Source: JAKJGV01 sp964617565
GTDB taxonomy: Bacteria > Verrucomicrobiota > Kiritimatiellia > CAIQIC01 > JAGNIJ01
Direction of reading: 5' to 3'
Assembly: GCA_964617565.1 (NCBI GenBank)
Contig: CAZTYH010000003.1
Coordinates: 4,948-68,947, forward strand
DNA: 64,000 bases
Position numbers and translations under genes: made by a program
The notes under the pieces: model-generated
What the model saw: the letters and a program-made list of their open reading frames with translations, nothing else
Told to the model about the DNA's origin: nothing
Databases searched by the model: none
Shown here: in pieces, positions 9,637-17,585 of the stretch
Layout of the letters: every line of letters starts with the position of its first letter
How positions within the stretch are numbered: the first letter of the stretch is position 1

Positions 9637-11769
9637 GTGACTATAGCTATATTGTTGCTTGGCATCATCAGCGGCGCGCTTGCGCTCGCTTTTGCGTGGT
9701 ATAAGACGCAATGGATCAACCGCCAGGAGCCCGGCACCGAACGCATGCAGGAAATCGGCGCGGCGGTTCGTGAAGGCGCCATGGCGTTCCTGGCGCGTGA
9801 ATACAAGGTTCTTGCCGTGGTGGTCGTTATTGTAGCCGTTCTGCTCGCATGGGCGAACCAGGGCGCCGTGCGTCTCGTCGCGCTTTCCTTCGTCGTGGGC
9901 GCGCTTTGTTCGGCCGTGTCCGGTTTCTTCGGCATGCGCGTGGCTACAGCCTCCAACATGCGGACGACCAATGCGGCTCGTCGCGGACTGGCCGATGCGC
10001 TGCAGGTCGCGTTCTCGGGCGGTGCAGTTATGGGCATGAGCGTGGTCGGCCTCGGCTTGCTCGGCATTTCCGTCCTGACCATCATTTACTTCATCGCGTT
10101 CGGCATTTCGGCGGACAATCTTGGGGGCTTGCGCGAAACGGTTTTGCCGATTCTCGCCGGATTCTCCATGGGCGCGAGCTCCATTGCGTTGTTTGCGCGT
10201 GTGGGCGGCGGCATTTATACGAAAGCGGCCGATGTGGGCGCTGATCTCGTGGGCAAAGTTGAAGCCGGGATTCCGGAAGACGATCCGCGCAATCCTGCGA
10301 CGATTGCGGACAATGTCGGCGACAATGTCGGTGACGTGGCGGGCATGGGCGCCGACCTGTTCGAGTCTTATGTCGGCGCGATTATCAGCGCAATGGTGTT
10401 GGGCGCGACCGCAGTGGTTCCGGCCGGCTCGAATCGTCCTCTCCTGAACCTCGTGCTGCTTCCGCTGCTGCTCGCGGGCGCGGGCATTCTCGTTTCTATT
10501 GCCGGAACATTCTTCGTTAAAACGCGTGAAGGTGGTAATCCACAGACGGCCCTGAACATGGGGACGCTTTCTGCCGGTGTGGTCATGGCCTTGCTGACCT
10601 ATCCGATCGTGAAAGTGGTCGCTCCCGCGACGTTCACGCTCACGAGCATGACGTTCGTCGGAACGGGGATACAGACGATCGCGCAGGAGTTCCAGGCAAC
10701 CGGCATCTTCTGGGCTACCATCGTGGGTCTGCTGGCGGGTGTGATTATCGGCCTTCTCGCCGAATACTACACCGCGGAAGGGAAAACGCCTTCGAACAAG
10801 ATCGCCGATGCGTCTGAAACCGGCGCAGCCACGAACATCATCGCGGGTCTCGGTACGGGCATGATCTCCACCGCGCTGCCGGTGCTGGTGCTGGCGGCGG
10901 CGATCGTTCTGACCTACAAATTCGCCGGCCTCTACGGCATCGCGCTCGGCGGCCTGGGCATGCTGGCGACAACCGGAATCCAGTTGGCCGTGGATGCGTA
11001 TGGTCCGATCGCGGACAACGCGGGCGGTCTGGCAGAGATGTCGAAGCTGGAGAAGGAAGTGCGTCAGCGTACCGACAAGCTGGACGCCGTGGGCAACACC
11101 ACGGCTGCGATCGGCAAGGGTTTCGCGATCGGTTCCGCGGCGCTTACCGCGCTCGCGCTTTTCGCGGCGTTCCGCGAGACGGTCGGCCTTCCGATCATTG
11201 ATGTGACCGATCCGAAAGTGATGGCGGGTCTGCTCGTCGGCGCGATGATGCCGTTCCTGTTCTCGGCGTTTGCGATGAGCGCGGTGGGCCAGGCGGCGTT
11301 CGCAATGGTCGAGGAAGTGCGCCGGCAGTTCCGCGAGATCCCGGGGCTGATGGAAGGTACGGCCAAGCCTGAATACGCGAAGTGCGTGGACATCTCCACG
11401 GCGGCGGCCATCAAGAAGATGACCGTTCCCGCACTGCTCGGAATCCTGACCCCGGTGATCGTGGGCTTTGTGTTCGGCAAGGAGATGCTCGGTGGTTTGC
11501 TCGCCGGCGTGACGGCATCCGGCGTGTTGATGGCGCTTTTCATGTCCAACGCGGGTGGCGCATGGGACAATGCGAAGAAGCACATTGAGGCCGGTTCGCA
11601 CGGCGGCAAGGGATCTCCCGCGCACAAAGCGGCTGTCATCGGCGATACCGTGGGCGACCCCTTCAAGGATACTGCGGGCCCGTCGCTGAACATCCTGATG
11701 AAGCTCATGAGCGTGGTGGCCCTGGTGATTGCGCCGATTCTCAAAGCGGCCACTCCCCTGATCAAGTAA
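9637..11769 (+). CDS. hppA: Membrane-bound ion-pumping pyrophosphatase
   Basis: A 710-residue integral membrane enzyme that couples pyrophosphate hydrolysis to cation export. About 16 hydrophobic segments are visible. The substrate loop is intact: ADVGADLVGKVEAGIPEDDP, then DNVGDNVGDVAGMGADLFES. The segment GNTTAAIGKGFAIGSAAL has Ala where potassium-independent enzymes have Lys (GNTTKA), so this should be the K+-dependent class. Whether it moves H+, Na+ or both cannot be decided by eye. The GTG start is supported by AAGGAGGAG seven bases upstream. A promoter (9559) and terminator (11794) frame a single-gene unit. Confidence 0.96.
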   Translation: MTIAILLLGIISGALALAFAWYKTQWINRQEPGTERMQEIGAAVREGAMAFLAREYKVLAVVVVIVAVLLAWANQGAVRLVALSFVVGALCSAVSGFFGMRVATASNMRTTNAARRGLADALQVAFSGGAVMGMSVVGLGLLGISVLTIIYFIAFGISADNLGGLRETVLPILAGFSMGASSIALFARVGGGIYTKAADVGADLVGKVEAGIPEDDPRNPATIADNVGDNVGDVAGMGADLFESYVGAIISAMVLGATAVVPAGSNRPLLNLVLLPLLLAGAGILVSIAGTFFVKTREGGNPQTALNMGTLSAGVVMALLTYPIVKVVAPATFTLTSMTFVGTGIQTIAQEFQATGIFWATIVGLLAGVIIGLLAEYYTAEGKTPSNKIADASETGAATNIIAGLGTGMISTALPVLVLAAAIVLTYKFAGLYGIALGGLGMLATTGIQLAVDAYGPIADNAGGLAEMSKLEKEVRQRTDKLDAVGNTTAAIGKGFAIGSAALTALALFAAFRETVGLPIIDVTDPKVMAGLLVGAMMPFLFSAFAMSAVGQAAFAMVEEVRRQFREIPGLMEGTAKPEYAKCVDISTAAAIKKMTVPALLGILTPVIVGFVFGKEMLGGLLAGVTASGVLMALFMSNAGGAWDNAKKHIEAGSHGGKGSPAHKAAVIGDTVGDPFKDTAGPSLNILMKLMSVVALVIAPILKAATPLIK

Positions 11770-11793
11770 CGCTCTTATTGGCAGATTCGAAAG

Positions 11794-11823
11794 CGCCCCC
11801 GCTCACGCAGCGGGGGCGTTTTT
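11794..11823 (+). terminator. Rho-independent terminator of hppA
   Basis: A perfect 10-bp GC-rich stem (11794-11803 with 11809-11818), a five-base loop and then T5. It lies 25 bases beyond the hppA stop. Confidence 0.93.
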
Positions 11824-11876
11824 CATTGGCCGAAGGGAATCCATTATTCTACGATGCGCGTGCGGGGTATGATCGA

Positions 11877-13481
11877 ATGGTTGTGGAAAATTCCTTCGAC
11901 GGCAAATTGACGACAGCGCGCAAGGCGTGGTTGGTCTTTCTCCTTTGCGGTTTTTTCCCTGTTTTTTCGGTTACTGCCGCCGAGCCGTTCGACGTCGTCA
12001 TCGTGGTGAACAGCGCCGTGCCGGAATCCCGTGAGTTGGCCCGCCATTATGCCGAAGCGCGTGGCATACCGGTTGCGAACATCTGCCTGCTTGACTTGCC
12101 CTCGGGCGAATCCATGAGCCGCAGGGAATACGAGGAACGGCTCCGCGATCCGTTGCTCCGCTATCTGCAACGCCGGAAACTGGTGGACCAGGTTCGGCGC
12201 GATCCTGAATCGGTCAAGCCGAACGAGACGGCGTGGACGACGCTTTCGTCTTCTGTCCGCTACATGGTGCTGATGCATGGGGTGCCGCTGCGTATTTCGG
12301 ACACGAGATGGCCGCTTGCGAGAATTATCGGCGACCGGCTCAGGCGGATCGGCGAAAAAAATGCGGCAGCGGTGGAGTCCGAACTCGCGCTCCTGCTGGC
12401 GGGGCCTTATCCGATCGGAGGGCAGGTGTCGAACCCGCTCTTCAACCGGCATTCATGGGAAGAGGTCAAGCGGGCGGCCGGCGCCGTGATTGCGGTGACA
12501 CGCCTTGACGGTCCCGATCCGGAAATTGTGAAAGGCATGATTGACGCATCGCTGGAAGCGGAGCGTTATGGATTGCTTGGGCGCGCCTACTTCGATGGCC
12601 GGGGTCTGCGCGAAGGCGCTTATTACGTTGGGGATTTCTGGATACGCGAGGCCTGCGAGCGGTTCCTGCGCGAAGGATACGAGTGTGTGCTGGATTCGGC
12701 CTCACCGATATGGGGGCGTTCATTTCCGATGGAGGATGCCGTCGTGTATATGGGCTGGTACCAGGATCGCGTGGAAGGGCCTTTCTTGAGAAAAGATTTC
12801 CGGTTCAGGACCGGCGCCGTGGCCAGTCACATTCATTCTTCCAGCGCCGTGAGCCTGCGAACAGGGACGGACTACTGGGCCGGCCCGCTGTTGGCCCGCG
12901 GCGCAGCGTTCACCTGGGGCGCTGTGAGCGAACCGTTCCTCTCGTTTGTGCCGCATATGGATATGTTCGCCACGCGATTCTGCTCCGGGATGTCCTTTGC
13001 GGACAGCGTTTATATGTCGCTACCGGCGCTGTCATGGCAGGTTACCGTTGTCGGCGATCCGCTGTTCAATCCTTTCCGGTATTCGCTGGATGAACAAATC
13101 AGGAACCTGGAGCAGGACGGCAAGCCGGACGTCGAGTGGGCTCATGTGAGGAAGGTCAACCTGCTGGTTCGCGAAGGCCGGTTCAATACCGCGCTGAATT
13201 ATTGCCGCGAGAAAATGGAAGCCTCCGGAAGCCTTGTGCTGAGAGAAAAGCTGGGGGATCTGTATGCCCGCAACGAATTGTTCGAGGACGCGGGTCGGCA
13301 TTATGAGAAAGTGATTGAGATTGCGACTACGCCGGAAACAGCCGTGAGGGTGGGGGCGCGATGGATTTTGATTCTCCGGCTGATGGGCCAGCCGGAGCGC
13401 GCAAAAAATCTCGAAGCGAAAATCCGCGAGCGATGGAAAGACAGCGAATTGCTGCCGTGGCTCGAAACTGCTCAACCGTGA
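11877..13481 (+). CDS. Exported TIGR03790-family protein with C-terminal TPR-like part
   Basis: A 534-residue protein with a signal peptide (WLVFLLCGFFPVFSVTA, cleavage near AAEP). The opening of the mature part (DVVIVVNSAVPESRELARHY, then GIPVANICLLDLPSGESMSR) matches the TIGR03790 family known from Verrucomicrobia, Planctomycetes and some others, whose function is unknown. Residues from about 420 onward form helical pairs resembling TPR repeats (NTALNYCREKMEASG, YARNELFEDAGRHYEKV). The start at 11877 is chosen because it follows the hppA terminator and GGGG lies 8 bases upstream; an earlier in-frame TTG would sit before the terminator. It begins a run of four plus-strand genes. Confidence 0.65.
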   Translation: MVVENSFDGKLTTARKAWLVFLLCGFFPVFSVTAAEPFDVVIVVNSAVPESRELARHYAEARGIPVANICLLDLPSGESMSRREYEERLRDPLLRYLQRRKLVDQVRRDPESVKPNETAWTTLSSSVRYMVLMHGVPLRISDTRWPLARIIGDRLRRIGEKNAAAVESELALLLAGPYPIGGQVSNPLFNRHSWEEVKRAAGAVIAVTRLDGPDPEIVKGMIDASLEAERYGLLGRAYFDGRGLREGAYYVGDFWIREACERFLREGYECVLDSASPIWGRSFPMEDAVVYMGWYQDRVEGPFLRKDFRFRTGAVASHIHSSSAVSLRTGTDYWAGPLLARGAAFTWGAVSEPFLSFVPHMDMFATRFCSGMSFADSVYMSLPALSWQVTVVGDPLFNPFRYSLDEQIRNLEQDGKPDVEWAHVRKVNLLVREGRFNTALNYCREKMEASGSLVLREKLGDLYARNELFEDAGRHYEKVIEIATTPETAVRVGARWILILRLMGQPERAKNLEAKIRERWKDSELLPWLETAQP

Positions 13482-13484
13482 CGC

Positions 13485-14300
13485 ATGACAGAATCTTCAC
13501 AGAACATGCTCGTTGATTCCCACGCGCATTTCGACCATCTGCCGGATGAGCAGGCCGTCGGCGAAGTCCTCCAGCGGGCGCGCGCCGCCGGCGTGGGCCG
13601 GATTATTGCCATTGGCGGACATGCCGCGGCGAATGCGCAGGCGATCGCGATCACTCGGTGCGCGCCGGATTTGGTTCGCGCCACGGTCGGCTTCGATCGC
13701 GATCAGGCGGCGCGCGAGGTGGATCATGCGGCGCTCATTCCGCTTCTCTCCGAACCGGAAGTCGTGGCGATTGGGGAAATCGGGTTGGACTATTATTACA
13801 GCCGCGACACGCGCGCGATGCAGTTGACGCTTTTCGAGCGCATGCTTGAACATGCGCGCAGCGTTCGCAAACCGATCGTCGTGCACAGCCGTGACGCCGA
13901 TGAAGACACCCTCCAGCTTTTGAAAGCTCATTGCGAGGCGCTGCGCGATACATTACCTTATCCGGGGGTGTTGCACTGCTTCACGGGTAGTCTGCCGTTT
14001 GCAGAGCGCCTGCTGGAAATGGGCCTGCTGATCGGGTTCAGCGGCATTATCACGTTCAAGAACGCGGCCGCGCTGCGGGAAATCGCAAAAGTGTTGCCGG
14101 AAGACCGGATATTGGTGGAAACCGATTCACCCTACCTCGCGCCAGAGCCTGTTCGCGGGAAGCGGAACGAGCCCGCTCACGTGGCGCATGTGGCGGCGGC
14201 CCTCGCCAAGATTCGGGGTGACAGCGCGGAGCGCATCGCGCATATTACCGCGCAAAATGCCGTGAGATTATTTGAACCTTCGAGGAAGAGTCATGAGTGA
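13485..14300 (+). CDS. tatD: TatD-family metal-dependent deoxyribonuclease
   Basis: A 271-residue TIM-barrel hydrolase. Metal-binding and family motifs are all present: DSHAHFD, GEIGLDYY, HSRDA, LHCFTG and ETDSPYLAP followed by RNEP. TatD proteins are 3'-5' DNA exonucleases or general metal-dependent hydrolases involved in DNA quality control. Length is normal. The start lies 4 bases beyond the preceding stop, and the 3' end overlaps the ROK kinase start by 8 bases, implying an operon. Confidence 0.93.
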   Translation: MTESSQNMLVDSHAHFDHLPDEQAVGEVLQRARAAGVGRIIAIGGHAAANAQAIAITRCAPDLVRATVGFDRDQAAREVDHAALIPLLSEPEVVAIGEIGLDYYYSRDTRAMQLTLFERMLEHARSVRKPIVVHSRDADEDTLQLLKAHCEALRDTLPYPGVLHCFTGSLPFAERLLEMGLLIGFSGIITFKNAAALREIAKVLPEDRILVETDSPYLAPEPVRGKRNEPAHVAHVAAALAKIRGDSAERIAHITAQNAVRLFEPSRKSHE

Positions 14301-15264
14301 TACAGGTCGGATTCGATATGCCGTCGGTGTGGATTTCGGGGGAACTTTCATCAAGATGGCGCTCGTTAACGAGCAGGGAGTGATCGAAGCCCGCTCGCGC
14401 AAGGCGACCTCCGAGGCCGGCACTCAGGAAGGATGGCTGGATGCGGTTGAGGCGGGCGTGACGGAGATGCTGAAGGAGCGGGCGTTATCAAAATCCGACC
14501 TTTCCGGTATCGGCGTGGGCGTTCCGGGGTTTGTTGATTTCGAACGCGGATTTATCTTTGATCTCACCAACGTGCCCGGCTGGAAGGCGGTGACACTCGG
14601 GCCGCGCCTCGAAGAACGTTTCGGGGTGCACTCGCGCGTGGATAACGACGTCAACGCCATGGCGGTGGGCGAATGCACGTTTGGCGCGGGGCGGGTTTAT
14701 CAGCACGCCGTTTTCGTTACACTTGGAACGGGCGTGGGCGGAGCGTTGCTGATCAACAACCGCCTTTATCGCGGTGCCTGTTCGATGGCCGGTGAGATCG
14801 GGCATATGTCCATCGAGCTTGATGGCATCAAGTCGCCGCAGGGGCTCGGGGGGTTGGAGCAATATATTGGAAATCGAAGGCTGGTTGAGCGTGCCGTTTC
14901 TCTGTTGAAGAGCGGGCGCAAGTCCAGTTTGAGGGAATTGGCGGGCGGTGATTTTAACGCGATCACGCCGGAGTTGATCAGTCGCGCCGCGGAGCAGGGA
15001 GATGAGCTTTCGATCGAGATCTTCGACTTTATGGCCAAGTGCCTCGCTTCGGCTTTTGCCTCGGTGACCTATCTCCTGCAGCCGCAGGCGATCATCGTGG
15101 GCGGCGGGGTTGCGCAGAGCGGCGCGGTGCTGTTCGATCCGCTTCGAAAACACCTGAAGGAGCGCTTGAGCCCGGTGTTCTTCGAGCGATTGGAGATCAA
15201 GAGCGCGGCGCTCGGCAATGACGCGGGCGTAATTGGAGCCGCAACGCTGGCGATGATCGAATAG
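14293..15264 (+). CDS. ROK-family sugar kinase (glucokinase-like) lacking the zinc motif
   Basis: A 323-residue actin-fold kinase, probably phosphorylating glucose or a related hexose with ATP. The phosphate loop VGVDFGGTFIKMAL, the DVNAMAVGE segment and VTLGTGVGGALL are typical. The usual CxCGxxGCxE zinc site is replaced by KSPQGLGGLE (residues 180-189): all three cysteines are lost and only a Gly and the final Glu remain. The start at 14293 follows GAGGAAGAG and overlaps the end of tatD. Substrate is unconfirmed; an N-acetyl sugar or fructose kinase is possible. Confidence 0.85.
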   Translation: MSDTGRIRYAVGVDFGGTFIKMALVNEQGVIEARSRKATSEAGTQEGWLDAVEAGVTEMLKERALSKSDLSGIGVGVPGFVDFERGFIFDLTNVPGWKAVTLGPRLEERFGVHSRVDNDVNAMAVGECTFGAGRVYQHAVFVTLGTGVGGALLINNRLYRGACSMAGEIGHMSIELDGIKSPQGLGGLEQYIGNRRLVERAVSLLKSGRKSSLRELAGGDFNAITPELISRAAEQGDELSIEIFDFMAKCLASAFASVTYLLQPQAIIVGGGVAQSGAVLFDPLRKHLKERLSPVFFERLEIKSAALGNDAGVIGAATLAMIE

Positions 15265-15276
15265 CAAGGAGTTTTC

Positions 15277-16197
15277 TTGAAACGGGTTGGCTTGGCGCTG
15301 GGCAGCGGTGGTGCGCGGGGATGGGCGCATATCGGGGTGATCAAAGCCCTGCGCGATGCAGGGGTTGAGGTCGCTTGTGTTGCGGGCGCGAGTATGGGCG
15401 CACTCGTGGGCAGTGCGCTGGCATCCGACCGGATGAGCCAGCTCGAATCTTCTGCCCGCCGCCTCGATTGGCGCAAGGCGCTCTCCAACTTTTTGGAAAT
15501 GTCGTTTCCCCGCTCCGGCTTGATTGACGGCGCAAAGATCGTGGAGTTTATACGCGAACATCTGGCCCGGCGTACCATTCAAGAGCTCCGACTGCCTTAT
15601 GCTGCGGTGGCTACCGACATCCGGACCGGGAATGAAGTTGTAATCCGTGAAGGTGATTTAATTGAGGCTGTCCGCGCCAGTATTTCCATTCCGGGAATAT
15701 TTACGCCCGTGCTGCGAAATCATGTCGAGCTGGTGGATGGAGGCTTGGTTAATCCCGTGCCCGTTAATATCGCGCGTTCGCTGGGTGCCGACTTCGTGAT
15801 TGCCGTGGACGTGAACTTCGGAGCCATGGGAAGGGATACACATAAACCGCGTGATGAGCGCAAAGACGGAAAACCGCCCCGGGCCCATCGGTTCCTGGCT
15901 GAAATTAAACGAAAGCTGGAATCGCTTGAGAATCCGTTTCGCGAGCAGACGCGCCATTGGTTGGAACAGGCGTCGCGCCCCAGCATGTTCGACGTGTTGG
16001 GCAACTCCATTGTAATCATGCAGTCGCAGATCACGGAAACACGCCTCCGGCTTGAGCCGCCGGACATGTTGATTCAACCCGGCGGTGATGTGGGCTATAT
16101 GGATTTTCATCGGGCGGCGGAAGCGATCAGCCGCGGATATGCCGCCGCATCGGAGAAGCTGGCAAAGAGCCGGGTACCGCACGCGCGGAAACGCTGA
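15277..16197 (+). CDS. Patatin-like phospholipase, RssA type
   Basis: A 306-residue putative lipid acyl hydrolase with a Ser-Asp dyad. The oxyanion loop is GSGGARG (9-15), the nucleophile elbow GASMG (Ser39), and the catalytic Asp lies in VDGGLVNPVP. A Lys/Arg-rich linker follows at about 190-220. The start is TTG at 15277, with CAAGGA six bases upstream and the family's usual N-terminus KRVGLALGSGG. It directly follows the ROK kinase in the same orientation. Substrate is not predictable. Confidence 0.87.
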   Translation: MKRVGLALGSGGARGWAHIGVIKALRDAGVEVACVAGASMGALVGSALASDRMSQLESSARRLDWRKALSNFLEMSFPRSGLIDGAKIVEFIREHLARRTIQELRLPYAAVATDIRTGNEVVIREGDLIEAVRASISIPGIFTPVLRNHVELVDGGLVNPVPVNIARSLGADFVIAVDVNFGAMGRDTHKPRDERKDGKPPRAHRFLAEIKRKLESLENPFREQTRHWLEQASRPSMFDVLGNSIVIMQSQITETRLRLEPPDMLIQPGGDVGYMDFHRAAEAISRGYAAASEKLAKSRVPHARKR

Positions 16198-16204
16198 GAG
16201 ATGT

Positions 16205-16501
16205 CTATTTCGTTGCGGACAACAATCTTTCCTGTGCGACCGCAGCCCTGATGCCCTGAACGAGGACATGCTTGGTTCGTCCGGTTTCGCCATGCAGGAT
16301 CTCCACGCAGCGCGGGGGAACGTTCAGCGTCTTTGCCAGAAATCGCGCCAGCGCTTCGTTGGCCTTGCCCTCCACCGGCGGCGCGCAGAGACGGATCTTC
16401 AGCGCGTCGCCTAGAACGCCGGCGACTTCGTCTTTCGACGCGCGCGGGACGACGCGGATCGTGAGAATTGCATCGCCGTTATTCTGCTCTATCCAGGACA
16501 T
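16205..16501 (-). CDS. DUF167 / YggU-family small protein
   Basis: A 98-residue protein. The family pattern is clear: LTIRVVPRASKDEVAGV, then IRLCAPPVEGKANEAL and VEILHGETGRTKHV. The role of DUF167 proteins is unknown. ATG at 16501 is used because it is the first start that gives a family-length protein; no good ribosome binding site is visible, so the start is tentative. It converges on the patatin gene with a 7-base gap. Confidence 0.85.
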   Translation of the reverse strand: MSWIEQNNGDAILTIRVVPRASKDEVAGVLGDALKIRLCAPPVEGKANEALARFLAKTLNVPPRCVEILHGETGRTKHVLVQGIRAAVAQERLLSATK

Positions 16502-16591
16502 GCGGGTATAGTGCGCCGCCGTTCTTCTGCGGTCAAGCGAACGGGCGGTCTTGCCAGAGTGCCCGATCCTCCGCATAATTAGAAAAATCGC

Positions 16592-17233
16592 ATGAGCTTT
16601 TTCGTCAGCACGTTGTTTGAAGATCCCTTCATGTATTTCGCATGGGTGGGGGTGGTGATGTTTTCAATTTGTCTCCATGAGTTCTCCCATGCGCACATGG
16701 CCTACAAGTTGGGTGACGACACGGCGTATCTCACGGGGCACCACTCGCTGAACCCGATGGTTCAGATGGGGCCGGTTTCGATCGTGATCCTGTTGCTTTT
16801 CGGCATCGCATGGGGCGCCGTGCCGGTCAGTCTTGCGCGATTGCGGGATTCGCGCGCGCGGGCGCTCGTGTCCTTTGCGGGTCCGGCTTCAAATCTGCTG
16901 CTGAGTCTCCTGTTTGGTTTAGTTTATTCCCTGATGACCTCGTTGGGTGTGGGAGAGGCCCTGATGCGGGTGGCGATGATCGGATGTCTCGCGAACGCGG
17001 TCCTTTTCTTCTTCAATTTATTGCCGGTTCCGATTCTCGACGGATGGGCCGTGTTTTCGCTGTTCATTCCGGCCATGCGTCAGATTCATCCGGCGCGCGC
17101 GCAGCAGATGTCGTGGATCTTTTTTGCGCTGGTTTTCATGACCCCGCTCGCGGCATTGATCTGGGCCGGAGGAGGTTGGCTCAGCAGCCTGATCGTCGGT
17201 GGGTGGACACAGTTTTTTGGTTTGATCTTTTAA
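16592..17233 (+). CDS. M50-family membrane zinc metallopeptidase
   Basis: A 213-residue polytopic membrane protein of the site-2 protease superfamily. The zinc motif HEFSH (29-33) lies in the first membrane region. The second conserved motif NLLPVPILDGW provides the third ligand Asp. Five or six hydrophobic segments are visible and there is no PDZ domain, as in the YwhC/Rip-like compact group. Such enzymes cut substrates inside the membrane, often to release regulators; no substrate is evident here. It stands alone, with about 350 non-coding bases after it. Confidence 0.87.
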   Translation: MSFFVSTLFEDPFMYFAWVGVVMFSICLHEFSHAHMAYKLGDDTAYLTGHHSLNPMVQMGPVSIVILLLFGIAWGAVPVSLARLRDSRARALVSFAGPASNLLLSLLFGLVYSLMTSLGVGEALMRVAMIGCLANAVLFFFNLLPVPILDGWAVFSLFIPAMRQIHPARAQQMSWIFFALVFMTPLAALIWAGGGWLSSLIVGGWTQFFGLIF

Positions 17234-17400
17234 TCCTTTTCCTGTGCTTTAGCAAAGGCCCTGAAAAAGGGCTGGCCATTTGTGATTTCTTCAGCACAAT
17301 GGAATCCAAACTCCGGTTGTTATTCCGGAATGTGCTCTTTGAGAAAGCTGTTTTTTGCGTTTGCGCAGTAATCGTTTCGACTGAAAACCGCGAAATTTCT

Positions 17401-17527
17401 CCTTCTGAAACGAGGCTGTGGAGATGCGCCCCGCATGGGGCGCGACTCCCTGTCTTGTGGTTCAGAAGGTGGGGCTTCGCGGTCCCTCAGTCGAAGCATG
17501 AGCTTGGAGTTCGCGCCTCTTTTTTTT
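17401..17527 (+). ncRNA. Structured RNA or attenuator-like leader before the giant surface protein
   Basis: The 350 bases between the M50 gene and the next start hold a compact set of helices. A perfect 9-bp stem pairs 401-409 with 461-469 (17,000 numbering). A GC-rich hairpin inside it pairs 426-432 with 437-443 and is extended by 420-423 with 446-449. A third helix pairs 474-479 with 492-497. The block ends in T8 (17520-17527). Bases 437-443 can alternatively pair with 513-519 immediately before the T run, which would break the inner hairpin and make a terminator. It may be a leader switch or a small RNA; I cannot match it to a known family. The first 165 bases of the gap show only a weak 5-bp hairpin (17258-17272). 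Confidence 0.4.
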
Positions 17528-17585
17528 GGTGTGGATTCCGAATATTTAAGTCTTGCGGGAAAGCAATCAAGGAAAGGGGTTGGGA

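Noticed and set aside
9595..11625. A 676-codon open frame antisense to hppA
   Set aside because: It is rich in Arg and His with no hydrophobic core and mirrors the high-GC codon pattern of hppA; the plus-strand pyrophosphatase is certain.
17258..17272. Hairpin GCCCT/AGGGC after the M50 gene as a terminator
   Set aside because: The stem is five base pairs and is not followed by a T-run.
17401..17527. Naming the structured RNA as 6S, SRP or a specific riboswitch
   Set aside because: Some helices recall 6S-like layout, but no diagnostic conserved motif could be matched by eye.
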